Assembly: GCA_964568145.1 (NCBI GenBank)
Contig: CAZMOZ010000024.1
Span: 1-64,000 of the forward strand
Reading direction: 5' to 3'
Source: DSVZ01 sp964568145
GTDB taxonomy: Bacteria > Verrucomicrobiota > Verrucomicrobiia > Limisphaerales > J093
Length of the DNA: 64,000 bases
Shown: positions 55,619-63,969 of the stretch, one piece after another
How positions within the stretch are numbered: position 1 is the first letter of the stretch
Layout: each line of letters starts with the position of its first letter
Program-made: the position numbers and the translations under genes
The notes under the pieces: generated by a model
The model's database searches: none
Seen by the model: only the letters and a program-made list of their open reading frames with translations
Told to the model about the DNA's origin: nothing

Positions 55619-57157
55619 ATGAAGCGCATCGTTTTCGCGGTTTTCCTCGCTGTTCTGGCCGCCGGTTGCGGTTCGCGCCCGGATGCGGCCGGCAGCGCGG
55701 ACGCGGCGGACCTGTTGATCCGCTGGCACTTCGCCGGCGCCACGCAACTGGCCGGCGACACCAACGCCACCGCCTTGCGCGCCGTGCTGGCCCAGCCGGC
55801 CACGCAGGCGCTTTTGTCGGAAACGCTGGAGCGCCTGGCCGCCGCGCCGGTCACCAAACCGCTCGGCCCGCTGCTGCGCGACCTGCTCGACGCCGAATCG
55901 TACGTGGAGGCGCGCGGGGACGTCGCCAGGCCCGATTGGACGTTTGCGCTGCGGCTGCCGCCCGAACGCGCGGCGGTGTGGCTGAGCACCTGGAGCAACG
56001 CCGCCCCGGCGTGGGAGCGGTCCAAGGCGCAGGCCGCGCAGGCCGGCGGCTGGGTCGTGGCCGGGGTGGGCGGCGAGCCCCTGGCCGGTTTCGACGCGGT
56101 GCGGCAACGGCTGGCCAGGAGCGGCCGGCCGGGGGTGCGTCACGAACCGGGCGCCTGGCTCGAAGTCGAGGCCAACCTCGCCCGCCTGGCGCCGGGGCTG
56201 GGCCTGCCCACCAACATCACCTGGCCGCGCGCGCACCTGGCCCTGGCCGGCCGCGGGCCAAACGTCCGCACCGTGGGCCGCCTCACTTGCGAGCGGCCGC
56301 TGGATTTGCCGCTCGAAGCCTGGCGCGTGCCCACCAACACCATCCGCGAGCCGTTGCTGAGCTTCCTCGCCGCGCAAGGCATGCGGCCGTGGCTGGCGGC
56401 GCAGCCGCTGTTGCGCGAGCTCGACCTGCCCGCGCCCAACCAGGTGTTCGGCTGGGCGCAGTCGCAGGTGCCGTTCCAGACCCAGTTCGCCTGGGAGTTG
56501 CCCGATGTCACGAACCGCCTCCTGGCCCTGAAGGCCAAACTGCCGGACGCGCTCCGGGCGCGCCTGTCGTGGCTGGATTTCGGCGAACTGCAGTTCGTGC
56601 CCGGCCTGACCCGGCTGGCGTGGACCGGCTTTCCCATTATCGTGCCGTTCATGAACCCGGCGCCGGACCCGGGCTTTGTCGTCGCCGGCATCTTTCCGGT
56701 CAACGAGGAGGGGGCCCCGGCCCCGCCGGAGTTGTACGCGCAATTGCTGGGCCGGACTAATCTGGTGCTGTACCATTGGGAGCTCACCCAGCCCCGGCTG
56801 GCGGACTGGCACGAGTTGCGCATCGTGCATGACATGGCGGCCGGCTACGCGCCCCCGCCCACCAACACCGTGGTGGTGCGCTGGCTGAAAGACACGAACG
56901 TCACGAGCCACCTGGGCAACGCCGTGACCGAAGTCACCCGTGTCGCGCCGCGCGAGCTGGCGCTGGTGCGCAGTTCCGCCCTCGGCCTGACCGCCTTTGA
57001 AATCCACTGGATCACGCGCTGGCTGGACGGCCGGCGGTTCCCGCACTTGAGCCCGCCCGTGCGGCTCATCGGCGGCTCGAAGCCGGCCGCGCCGCCGCCC
57101 GTCACCAACGCCCCGCCCGCCTCCCCCGCCAGCGGTCATGCTCAAACTGGGCGTTAA
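55619..57157 (+). CDS. Large lipoprotein of unknown function, first gene of pdxJ operon
   Basis: 512 aa. Signal peptide with lipobox LAAGC (lipidated Cys at residue 17). The body has no recognised domain but is full length and rich in W and P, with repeated LxxxAARPLL-like helices; it resembles Verrucomicrobiota proteins annotated only as hypothetical. A Pro/Ala-rich tail closes it. Its end overlaps the pdxJ start by 20 bp, so the four genes 55619-58773 are probably one operon. Confidence 0.7.
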   Translation: MKRIVFAVFLAVLAAGCGSRPDAAGSADAADLLIRWHFAGATQLAGDTNATALRAVLAQPATQALLSETLERLAAAPVTKPLGPLLRDLLDAESYVEARGDVARPDWTFALRLPPERAAVWLSTWSNAAPAWERSKAQAAQAGGWVVAGVGGEPLAGFDAVRQRLARSGRPGVRHEPGAWLEVEANLARLAPGLGLPTNITWPRAHLALAGRGPNVRTVGRLTCERPLDLPLEAWRVPTNTIREPLLSFLAAQGMRPWLAAQPLLRELDLPAPNQVFGWAQSQVPFQTQFAWELPDVTNRLLALKAKLPDALRARLSWLDFGELQFVPGLTRLAWTGFPIIVPFMNPAPDPGFVVAGIFPVNEEGAPAPPELYAQLLGRTNLVLYHWELTQPRLADWHELRIVHDMAAGYAPPPTNTVVVRWLKDTNVTSHLGNAVTEVTRVAPRELALVRSSALGLTAFEIHWITRWLDGRRFPHLSPPVRLIGGSKPAAPPPVTNAPPASPASGHAQTGR

Positions 57158-57878
57158 CATTGACCACGTGGCCACCGTGCGGGAGGCGCGGTATCGCGGC
57201 CGGCCCGCCGGCGAGCCCGATCCCGTGGAAGCCGCCCGCGTGTGCGAGGCCGCGGGCGCGCACGGCATCACCTGCCATCTGCGCGAAGACCGCCGCCACA
57301 TCGTGGACCGCGACGTCTGGCGGTTGCGCGAGGTGGTGCGCACCCGGCTCAACCTCGAGATGGCCAACTCGCCCGAAATCCTCGCCATCGCCATGCGCCT
57401 GCGGCCGGACATCGTCTGTCTGGTGCCGGAACGCCGCCAGGAGGTCACCACCGAGGGCGGTCTGGACGTGGCGGCCCAGTGCGCGCCGCTCACCGAAACC
57501 CGCTGCCGGCTCAACGACGCCGGCATCGAAGTCAGCCTGTTCATCGCGCCGGACGCCGCGCAGGTCGAGGCTGCGGCGCGAACCGGCGCCCAGTTCATCG
57601 AACTGCACACCGGCAGTTTCGCGGAGCACTTCGCCGACCCGGCCGCGCGGCAGCGGGAACGGGACCGGCTGGCGGCCGCGGCGCGCCAGGCCCGCGGGCT
57701 CGGCCTGCGGGTGAACGCCGGGCACGGCCTGAATTACGTGAACCTGCCGGCGCTCTGGGCGGTGCCGCACCTGGTCGAGCTCAACATCGGGCACAGCATC
57801 GTCAGCCGCGCCGTGTTCACCGGTCTGGCGCGCGCGGTGCAGGACATGCTGGCCGTGATGGCCGGCTATCCCGGCTGA
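57138..57878 (+). CDS. pdxJ: Pyridoxine 5'-phosphate synthase
   Basis: 246 aa, usual length. MLKLGVNIDHVATVREARY is the N-terminal signature. The catalytic residues lie in GITCHLREDRRHI (His and Arg), TEGGLDVA and RVNAGHGLNYVN with the C-terminal IGHSIVSRAVFTGL. It condenses 1-deoxyxylulose 5-phosphate with 3-amino-2-oxopropyl phosphate, the last ring-forming step of vitamin B6 synthesis. The pdxJ-acpS order is common in bacteria. Confidence 0.97.
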   Translation: MLKLGVNIDHVATVREARYRGRPAGEPDPVEAARVCEAAGAHGITCHLREDRRHIVDRDVWRLREVVRTRLNLEMANSPEILAIAMRLRPDIVCLVPERRQEVTTEGGLDVAAQCAPLTETRCRLNDAGIEVSLFIAPDAAQVEAAARTGAQFIELHTGSFAEHFADPAARQRERDRLAAAARQARGLGLRVNAGHGLNYVNLPALWAVPHLVELNIGHSIVSRAVFTGLARAVQDMLAVMAGYPG

Positions 57879-57883
57879 TCGTC

Positions 57884-58264
57884 ATGATCCGCGGCGTGGG
57901 CGTGGACATCATCGAAGTAGCGCGCATCCGCGGCGCGGTGGAACGCTTCGGCGAACGCTTCCTGCAACGCATTCTCCGGCCGGCCGAGATCGCGTACTGC
58001 CAGTCCTTCAAGGATCCGGCGCCGCACCTGGCCGCGCGGTTCGCCGCCAAGGAGGCGGTGTCGAAGGCCTTTGGCACGGGCATCGGCGCCGCGCTGGGCT
58101 GGCAGGACATGGAGCTGGCCCACCACCCGGGCGGCCAGCCGTACCTGATCTTGCACGACGGCGGGCGTGAACTGCTCGCGGCGCGGGGCGGCGGCGAGGT
58201 TCAACTCAGCCTGAGCCACACCGCCAATTACGGCGCCGCGGTGGCGGTCTGGGACGCCCCGTGA
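57884..58264 (+). CDS. acpS: Holo-[acyl-carrier-protein] synthase
   Basis: 126 aa. GVGVDIIEVARI carries the Mg-binding Asp; HLAARFAAKEAVSKAFGTGI is the second conserved motif; LSLSHTANYGAAVAV closes the family pattern. It transfers phosphopantetheine from CoA to apo-ACP. The start is 5 nt after pdxJ and its stop overlaps the next gene by GTGA. Confidence 0.96.
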   Translation: MIRGVGVDIIEVARIRGAVERFGERFLQRILRPAEIAYCQSFKDPAPHLAARFAAKEAVSKAFGTGIGAALGWQDMELAHHPGGQPYLILHDGGRELLAARGGGEVQLSLSHTANYGAAVAVWDAP

Positions 58265-58773
58265 GCGCGGAAACACCCCGCCGGCCGGCCAGCCGCTGGT
58301 TGGTCATCGGCTACGGCAATCCGCTGCGCGGCGACGACGCCGCCGGACCGCTGCTGGCCGGGCGCGTGGCTGCGTGGGAACTGCCCGGTGTAACCGCAGT
58401 GGCGGTTCATCAACTCACTCCCGAACTCGCGGCGCAGTTGGCGGAATGCGACCGCGCGGTATTCCTCGACGCCCGTCAAGGCGGCGGTGAAATCGGCCTG
58501 CGCCAACTCGCGCCGGCCGAAACACACGCCGGTCTGGAACACGCCAGCGATCCGGCGCGGTTGCTGGCCCTGACGCGGGACTTGTTCGGCAGTTCGCCCG
58601 AAGCCTGGCTGCTGACGCTGCCCGGTGTGGAGTTTGGTTTCGGCACGGGTTTGTCGGCACCCACCGCTCGGGCCCTGGAGGAGGCGGCTGGATTGCTTGG
58701 GGGGGTGCTGGGCGCGGAGGGCGCAGCCCAGTCTTTTGCTGCCGATCGAAACGGCCAGACGCCGCAGGTGTAG
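58261..58773 (+). CDS. Hydrogenase-maturation-type protease (M52)
   Basis: 170 aa from GTG 58261. VIGYGNPLRGDDAAGPLLAG is the family signature with the Ni-contacting acid, VHQLTPELAAQLAECDRAVFLDA contains the second, and the C-terminus follows the fold. Such proteases trim the large subunit of NiFe hydrogenases after nickel insertion. No hydrogenase genes are in the window, so the substrate is elsewhere or different. The TAG stop belongs to the repeat that follows. Confidence 0.85.
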   Translation: MSAETPRRPASRWLVIGYGNPLRGDDAAGPLLAGRVAAWELPGVTAVAVHQLTPELAAQLAECDRAVFLDARQGGGEIGLRQLAPAETHAGLEHASDPARLLALTRDLFGSSPEAWLLTLPGVEFGFGTGLSAPTARALEEAAGLLGGVLGAEGAAQSFAADRNGQTPQV

Positions 58774-58915
58774 CGGCAGCCATCCCCGGCTGCTGTAGAG
58801 GGCGGCATCTTGCCGCCCGGAACCCGCCAGAAAAACCACCGCTCCAGCCGTCTGCCGGCCGGGCTCCGCCGGGCTGGAAGCCTAGCTCACCGTCAGGCTG
58901 GAAGCCTGCCGCTAC
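58770..58915. repeat. GTAGCG-CGCTAC element after the M52 protease gene
   Basis: Begins GTAGCGGCAGCCATCCCCGG and ends GGCTGGAAGCCTGCCGCTAC. Its first TAG is the stop codon of the protease gene. The remaining gap to 59057 shows no gene. Confidence 0.8.
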
Positions 58916-59057
58916 CGAGGTGGGAAGCGGGGCGCCTCCCGCAACGCCAGGGGCGGGCGTGATCCCCACTTACGGGCTGAATCGTGCCGGCCTGACGTGA
59001 GGCGGCCCGCCTACAAACAACGCTGCACCAGGGCGTGGACCGTAAAATGTAACGCGC

Positions 59058-59075
59058 TTGTCATCCGTTGGTCAC
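59058..59075 (+). promoter_or_regulatory. Pho box upstream of phoB
   Basis: TTGTCATCCGTTGGTCAC matches the two direct repeats of the E. coli Pho box (CTGTCAT and CTGTCAC with 4 bp between) at most conserved positions. It ends 17 bp before the start codon and implies autoregulation by PhoB under phosphate limitation. Confidence 0.7.
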
Positions 59076-59092
59076 TTTCCCAACATGCCGGG

Positions 59093-59794
59093 ATGTTACC
59101 CAAAGCCCGCGTGAAAGCGAAAATCCTGGTGGTGGACGACGAGCCGGACGCGCTGGAGCTAATCGGCTTCAACCTCAAGTCCGCGGGCTTCGACGTGCTG
59201 ACGGCCGACGACGGCGAGGCCGCCCTGCAACTGGCCCGGACGCATCAGCCCGATCTGGTGCTGCTCGACCTGATGCTGCCGGAGGTGGACGGCCTGGAGG
59301 TCTGCAAAATCCTGCGCCGCGACCCCGCCACCTCGGCCGTCCCGATCATCATGGTCACCGCCAAGGCGGCCGAGATGGACCGCGTGCTCGGGCTGGAGCT
59401 GGGCGCCGACGACTACGTCACCAAACCCTTCAGCCCGCGCGAGCTGGTGCTGCGGGTCAAGAACCTGCTCCGCCGCCGGCACGCGGCCGAGGCCAAGAGC
59501 GACCGGATCGCCGTGGGCGACCTGGTGATTGACGTGCCACGGCACCAGGTGACCGTGCAGGGCAAGGCCGTGGAGCTCACCGCCACGGAATTCCGGCTGC
59601 TGAGCGTGCTGGCCCAGCGTCACGGCCGGGTGCAGTCGCGCGAGCAGTTGCTCCGCGACGTGTGGAATTACGAGAGCCTGATTGACACCCGCACGGTGGA
59701 CACACACATGCGCCGCCTGCGCGAAAAGCTCGGCCCGGCCGCCCGCCACCTCGACACCGTGCGCGGCGTGGGTTATCGCTTCCTCGAAACCTGA
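59093..59794 (+). CDS. phoB: PhoB-type response regulator
   Basis: 233 aa from ATG 59093. The receiver domain has D15/D16, the phosphorylated D59 (VLLDLMLP), T89 and K111 (VTKPF). The OmpR/PhoB winged-helix domain follows (ELTATEFRLLSVLAQRHGRV, RTVDTHMRRLREKLG, VRGVGYRF). With the adjacent sensor kinase and the Pho box it is the phosphate-starvation regulator; without those neighbours the target could not be assigned. Confidence 0.9.
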   Translation: MLPKARVKAKILVVDDEPDALELIGFNLKSAGFDVLTADDGEAALQLARTHQPDLVLLDLMLPEVDGLEVCKILRRDPATSAVPIIMVTAKAAEMDRVLGLELGADDYVTKPFSPRELVLRVKNLLRRRHAAEAKSDRIAVGDLVIDVPRHQVTVQGKAVELTATEFRLLSVLAQRHGRVQSREQLLRDVWNYESLIDTRTVDTHMRRLREKLGPAARHLDTVRGVGYRFLET

Positions 59795-59811
59795 CCCGCC
59801 CGCCGGGCGGG
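59795..59811 (+). other. Short hairpin between phoB and phoR
   Basis: CCCGCCCGCCGGGCGGG pairs 7 bp around GCC, 10 bp before the phoR start. It may lower phoR expression relative to phoB; there is no T-run. Confidence 0.4.
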
Positions 59812-59821
59812 CTTCCCGATC

Positions 59822-61036
59822 ATGGAGAGCGTGCTGGCCATCCTTGCGGCGCTCGGCGCTGGCGCGTTCGTCGTCTTGTGGTGGCGCCAGCGCGCCGCCG
59901 CGGCCGGCCTCGCCCGGCTGCTCGATCGCGAGCGCGCTGAAAAGGCCGCGCTGGCCGGCCGCCAGGAACAACTCGCGGCCGAAGCCCAGGCCCAGCGCGC
60001 CGCGCTCATCGAGAACATGGGCGAGGGCGTGCTGCTCCTGGACCGGCACGGCCGCGTGGAGCTGTTCAACCGCGCCTTCGTGCAGATGTTCCAGGTGCAG
60101 GATGACCTCCGCGGCCGCCCGGTGCTCGAGGCGCTGCGCTCGCACGAGCTGGACGAAGTGGTGCGCCGCACCCGCCAGGCCGGCCAGGTCCTCGGCGCGG
60201 AACTGGAATTGCGCGGCGCCGAACCCCGTTCGCTGCAAATCAACGCGGCGCTGCACGGCGCCGGCGCCGCGCGGGGGATGATCCTGGTCTTTCACGACCT
60301 CACCCGGCTGCGCCGGCTCGAAAACCTGCGGAAGGAATTTGTGGCCAACGTGAGCCACGAACTACGCACGCCGCTCTCACTGATCAAGGGCTACGCGGAA
60401 ACCTTGCTGGACCACCCGCCCCGCGAGCCCGAGCAGGCACGGCGTTTTCTCCAGATCATCGTCCGGCACGCCGACCGCTTGACCTACCTCATCGAGGACC
60501 TGCTCACGCTTTCGAGCCTCGAGTCCGGCACCGCCCTGCTCAATCCCACGACCGTGGCGCTGCGGAGCTTGGTGACGCGCGCGTTCGAGGACCTCGCCGC
60601 CCGCGCCGCCGAACGCGGCGCCACGCTGGTCAACGAGACGCCGGAAGACCTGGAGGCGTATGTGGACGCCGACCGCGTGCTTCAGGTGCTGTTCAACCTG
60701 GTGGACAACGCCATCAAGTACGGCCGGCCGCACGGGCGGGTGGTCATCGGCGGGCGGGCGGCGGACGGGGAGTGGATCGAGTTGTGGGTGCGCGACGACG
60801 GCCCCGGCCTGCCGAGCGAGGCGCTGGGCCGCATCTTCGAGCGGTTCTACCGGGTGGACCGCAATCGCTCGCGCGAGCAGGGCGGCACCGGGCTGGGGCT
60901 GGCCATCGTGAAGCACATCGTCCAGAGCCACGGCGGCGAGGTGTGCGTCGAAAGCGAGCCCGGCCAGGGCGCCACCTTTTACTTCACGCTGCCGCGCGAG
61001 CGCCGTCAGTCTTCCTCTTCGGGATTGTCGGACTGA
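59822..61036 (+). CDS. phoR: PhoR-type sensor histidine kinase
   Basis: 404 aa. One N-terminal TM helix (5-21) and a short coiled coil are followed by a PAS domain (about 60-160, LIENMGEGVLLLDRHGRVEL). The DHp helix has H179 in FVANVSHELRTPLSLIKGY. The HATPase domain has N (VLFNLVDNAIKYG), G1 (VRDDGPGLPSEALGRIFERF) and G2 (GGTGLGLAIVKHIV) boxes. It lacks a periplasmic domain, as PhoR usually does. It is transcribed with phoB. Confidence 0.93.
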   Translation: MESVLAILAALGAGAFVVLWWRQRAAAAGLARLLDRERAEKAALAGRQEQLAAEAQAQRAALIENMGEGVLLLDRHGRVELFNRAFVQMFQVQDDLRGRPVLEALRSHELDEVVRRTRQAGQVLGAELELRGAEPRSLQINAALHGAGAARGMILVFHDLTRLRRLENLRKEFVANVSHELRTPLSLIKGYAETLLDHPPREPEQARRFLQIIVRHADRLTYLIEDLLTLSSLESGTALLNPTTVALRSLVTRAFEDLAARAAERGATLVNETPEDLEAYVDADRVLQVLFNLVDNAIKYGRPHGRVVIGGRAADGEWIELWVRDDGPGLPSEALGRIFERFYRVDRNRSREQGGTGLGLAIVKHIVQSHGGEVCVESEPGQGATFYFTLPRERRQSSSSGLSD

Positions 61037-61059
61037 CGGCGGTTCCTTATACCTCTCGG

Positions 61060-62700
61060 GTGCCTGAAGCCAATGGAACCAACGGCGCCCGCCCGCCGCG
61101 CCGCGTCATCGAAGTGGCGCGCGAACTCGGCCTCGACACCGAAGCAATCCTCCCCCACGGCCATTACATCGCCAAGGTCCCCATCCAGGAGCTGACCGCG
61201 CGGGCGGACCGGCCCGACGGCCGGCTCATCTTGGTCAGCGCCATGACGCCGACGCCGCAGGGTGAAGGCAAGACCACCGCGACCATCGGCCTGGCGGACG
61301 CGCTGCGCCGGCTGGGGCACCGGACGATGTTCTGCCTGCGCGAGCCTTCGCTGGGACCGTACTTCGGCGTGAAAGGCGGCGGCACCGGCGGCGGCCGCGC
61401 CCAGGTGGTGCCCGCCGAGGACATTAACCTCCACTTCGTCGGCGACATGTACGCGGTGGAAAAGGCCAACAACCTCCTGTGCGCGATGGTGGACAACCAC
61501 CTCCAGCACGGCAACGAACTCGGCCTGGACCCGCGCCGGATCACCTTCCGGCGGGTGATTGATCTGAACGAACGCTCGCTGCGGGACATCATCATCGGCC
61601 TGGGCGGCCCCAAGCATGGCGTGCCGCGCCGCGACGGCTTCAACATCACGCCGGCCTCCGAGGTGATGGCCGTGCTGTGCCTGGCGCGCGATTTCACCGA
61701 CCTCGGCGAGCGGCTGGCGCGGATGGTCGTGGGCTACAACTATCGCGGCGAGCCGGTCCGCGCCGACGCGCTCCAGACCGTGGGCGCCATGCAGGTGCTG
61801 TTGCGGGACGCCATCCACCCGAACCTCGTGCAGTCCCTCGAGGGCACGCCGGCCTTCGTCCACGCCGGGCCGTTCGCGAACATCGCCCAGGGCACGAACA
61901 CCAGCATCGCCACGCGCCTGGCGTTGAAGCTGGCGGATTACGTGGTCACCGAGGCCGGCTTCGCCACCGACCTGGGCGCGGAGAAGTTCATTCACATCAA
62001 ATGCCGCACGGCCGGGCTCAAGCCCGCGGCGGTGGTGATCGTGGCGACCGTGAAGGCCGTGGCCTGGCACGGCGGCTACACCGCCGGCGGCGGCCTCGGC
62101 AACCTGGCCAAGCACATCGAGAACGTCCGGCTCTTCGGGCTCGAGCCGGTGGTCTGCCTCAGCCATTTCCCCGGCGATCAGCCGGCGGACGTCGCGCGCA
62201 TCCTCAAATTCTGCGCGCGGCAGGGCGTCGAGGCGGTGCGGTCGGAACATTTCGACCGGGGCGGCGAAGGCGCGCGGGCCCTGGCCGCGGCGGTCTTGCG
62301 CGTCATCGCCAAGAACGGTCGCCAGCGGCTGCGGTTCCTGTACTCGCTGGACGCGCCACTCGAGAAGAAGCTCACCACGCTGGCGCTGCAGATCTATGGC
62401 GCCGACGGCGTGGATTTCGACCGCGCGGCGCAAAGCCAGCTCGAGTTGCTCACCCGGCAGGGTTTCGCGAACCTGCCGGTCTGCGTGGCCAAGACCGCGA
62501 TGTCACTCTCGGACGACCCCGAGCGGCGCGGCCGGCCGCGGGGGTTCCGGGTGACGGTCAATGAGCTGCGCCTGGCGGCGGGGGCGGGTTTTGTGGTGGC
62601 GATCTGCGGCAACATCGTGACCATGCCCGGCCTGCCGAAAACGCCCGCCGCGGCGCGCATCCGCATCCTGCCGGACGGCACGGCCACGGGGTTGAGCTGA
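61060..62700 (+). CDS. fhs: Formate--tetrahydrofolate ligase
   Basis: 546 aa from GTG 61060, 23 nt after phoR. ATP-binding TPTPQGEGKTT and the signature region FCLREPSLGPYFGVKGGGTG, DINLHFVGDMYA and GYTAGGGLGNLAKHI-like family blocks are intact. It makes 10-formyl-THF from formate, THF and ATP. ATG starts are absent near the N-terminus, so GTG (VPEANGTNG) fits the family length. A regulatory link to phosphate is not implied by position alone. Confidence 0.95.
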   Translation: MPEANGTNGARPPRRVIEVARELGLDTEAILPHGHYIAKVPIQELTARADRPDGRLILVSAMTPTPQGEGKTTATIGLADALRRLGHRTMFCLREPSLGPYFGVKGGGTGGGRAQVVPAEDINLHFVGDMYAVEKANNLLCAMVDNHLQHGNELGLDPRRITFRRVIDLNERSLRDIIIGLGGPKHGVPRRDGFNITPASEVMAVLCLARDFTDLGERLARMVVGYNYRGEPVRADALQTVGAMQVLLRDAIHPNLVQSLEGTPAFVHAGPFANIAQGTNTSIATRLALKLADYVVTEAGFATDLGAEKFIHIKCRTAGLKPAAVVIVATVKAVAWHGGYTAGGGLGNLAKHIENVRLFGLEPVVCLSHFPGDQPADVARILKFCARQGVEAVRSEHFDRGGEGARALAAAVLRVIAKNGRQRLRFLYSLDAPLEKKLTTLALQIYGADGVDFDRAAQSQLELLTRQGFANLPVCVAKTAMSLSDDPERRGRPRGFRVTVNELRLAAGAGFVVAICGNIVTMPGLPKTPAAARIRILPDGTATGLS

Positions 62701-62709
62701 GCGGTTTTG

Positions 62710-62769
62710 GTGGCCGGCCTCTGGCCCAGAGGCCGGAAGACGTCGCCCCTCAGCGAGGGGCGACCCACC
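62710..62769. repeat. Double-hairpin repeat (CGTCGCCCCTCAGCGAGGGGCGAC), copy 2
   Basis: GGCCTCTGGCCCAGAGGCC hairpin followed by GTCGCCCCTCAGCGAGGGGCGAC, matching 36111-36169. Placed between convergent fhs and sdhB, it could end transcription from both sides. Confidence 0.8.
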
Positions 62770-62837
62770 TCCGGTGACCCAGCCGCATTACGTGGCCGCC
62801 CACACTCTGCCGGGCCGGGAAGCCCGCCGTCGCCCCT

Positions 62838-63581
62838 TCAGCCTTTGAGCAGCGCCACCGCGTAGTCGCGGTTCATGCGGGCGATGAAGTCCAGGCTGAT
62901 GTTCTTGGGGCACACCGCCTCGCACGAGCCCGTCACGGTGCAGGCGCCGAAGCCTTCCCGGTCCATCTGTTCGACCATCGCCAGCACACGGCGGTGGCGT
63001 TCGGGCTGGCCCTGGGGCAGGAGGCCCAGGTGGGAGACCTTGGCCGCCACGAAGAGCATGGCGCTGGCGTTTTTGCAGGCGGCCACGCAGGCGCCGCAGC
63101 CGATGCATGCCGCGGCGTCCATGGCCCGGTCGGCGTTCGGTTTCGGCACGGGGATGGCGTTCGCGTCCGGCGCGCTGCCGGTGCGCACGCTGATGAAGCC
63201 GCCGGCGTGCATGATGCGGTCGAAGGCCTTGCGGTTGACGATCAAATCCTTGATGACGGGGAAGGGCCGGGCGCGGAACGGCTCGACGAGGATGGTGTCG
63301 CCGTCGCGGAAGCAGCGCAGATAGGTCTGGCAGGTGGCCACGCCGCGGTGGGGGCCGTGGGGTTTGCCGTTGATGACCAGCGAGCAGGTGCCGCAGATGC
63401 CTTCGCGGCAGTCGTGGTCGAAGGCGATGGGATCGAGCCCGCGCGCGGTGAGGTCCTCGTTGACCACGTCGAGCATCTCGAGGAACGACATGTTTGGATT
63501 CAGCTCCGGCGTGTCGTAGGTCTCGAAGCGCCCGGGAGAGGCGGCATGGGGTTGGCGCCAAACTTTGAGCCGGACTTTCAT
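62838..63581 (-). CDS. sdhB: Succinate dehydrogenase/fumarate reductase iron-sulfur subunit
   Basis: 247 aa. 2Fe-2S ligands are in CREGICGTCSLVINGK and CQTYLRC; the 4Fe-4S and 3Fe-4S ligands are in CIGCGACVAACKN, GSCEAVCPKN. The sequence is of the Bacteroidota/Chlamydiota/Verrucomicrobiota type used with a single-subunit membrane anchor. It carries electrons from the flavoprotein to quinone in complex II. The flavoprotein and anchor genes should lie upstream, beyond the window, with a four-helix-bundle gene in between. Confidence 0.95.
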   Translation of the reverse strand: MKVRLKVWRQPHAASPGRFETYDTPELNPNMSFLEMLDVVNEDLTARGLDPIAFDHDCREGICGTCSLVINGKPHGPHRGVATCQTYLRCFRDGDTILVEPFRARPFPVIKDLIVNRKAFDRIMHAGGFISVRTGSAPDANAIPVPKPNADRAMDAAACIGCGACVAACKNASAMLFVAAKVSHLGLLPQGQPERHRRVLAMVEQMDREGFGACTVTGSCEAVCPKNISLDFIARMNRDYAVALLKG

Positions 63582-63609
63582 GGAGGATTGACGGTTGACG
63601 ATTGACGAT

Positions 63610-63969
63610 TTACGCCCGGTCGGAAGCGCGGGCGGTCTTGGCCGAAGCCACCACGATGGCGAGAATGGTATCGCCCTCGGACATCAAGCCGGCCAGGCGG
63701 CTGGCTTTGACCAATCCCGACTCCGCCAGAATCTCCATCCAAAACCTGGCTTCGTCGCATTCTTCCTCGACGATCTTGAGCTTGTTGACGAAATCGGCCC
63801 GCGATTTGGCCCGGCAGGCGGCGCGGTAGTTGGCCCCAACTGACATGCCGGCCCGCAACAACTGCCTGCCGAGAATGTCGCCCACTCGGCTCCGCGGCAG
63901 TGCTTGTACCAGTTTCAGTACCCGGAGCGAAAAGGCCTTCGTCCGTTGCTTCATTTCATCGGGGCTCAT
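63610..63969 (-). CDS. Four-helix-bundle protein (S23/IVP family)
   Basis: 119 aa from ATG 63969. FSLRVLKLVQALPRSRVGDILGRQLLRAGMSVGANYRAACRAKS and FVNKLKIVEEECDEARFWMEIL match the family first found in an intervening sequence of 23S rRNA. Such genes are mobile-looking and often sit in unrelated operons. The 28-bp gap to sdhB consists of GATTGACGGTTGACGATTGAC-like tandem units. Function unknown. Confidence 0.88.
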   Translation of the reverse strand: MSPDEMKQRTKAFSLRVLKLVQALPRSRVGDILGRQLLRAGMSVGANYRAACRAKSRADFVNKLKIVEEECDEARFWMEILAESGLVKASRLAGLMSEGDTILAIVVASAKTARASDRA

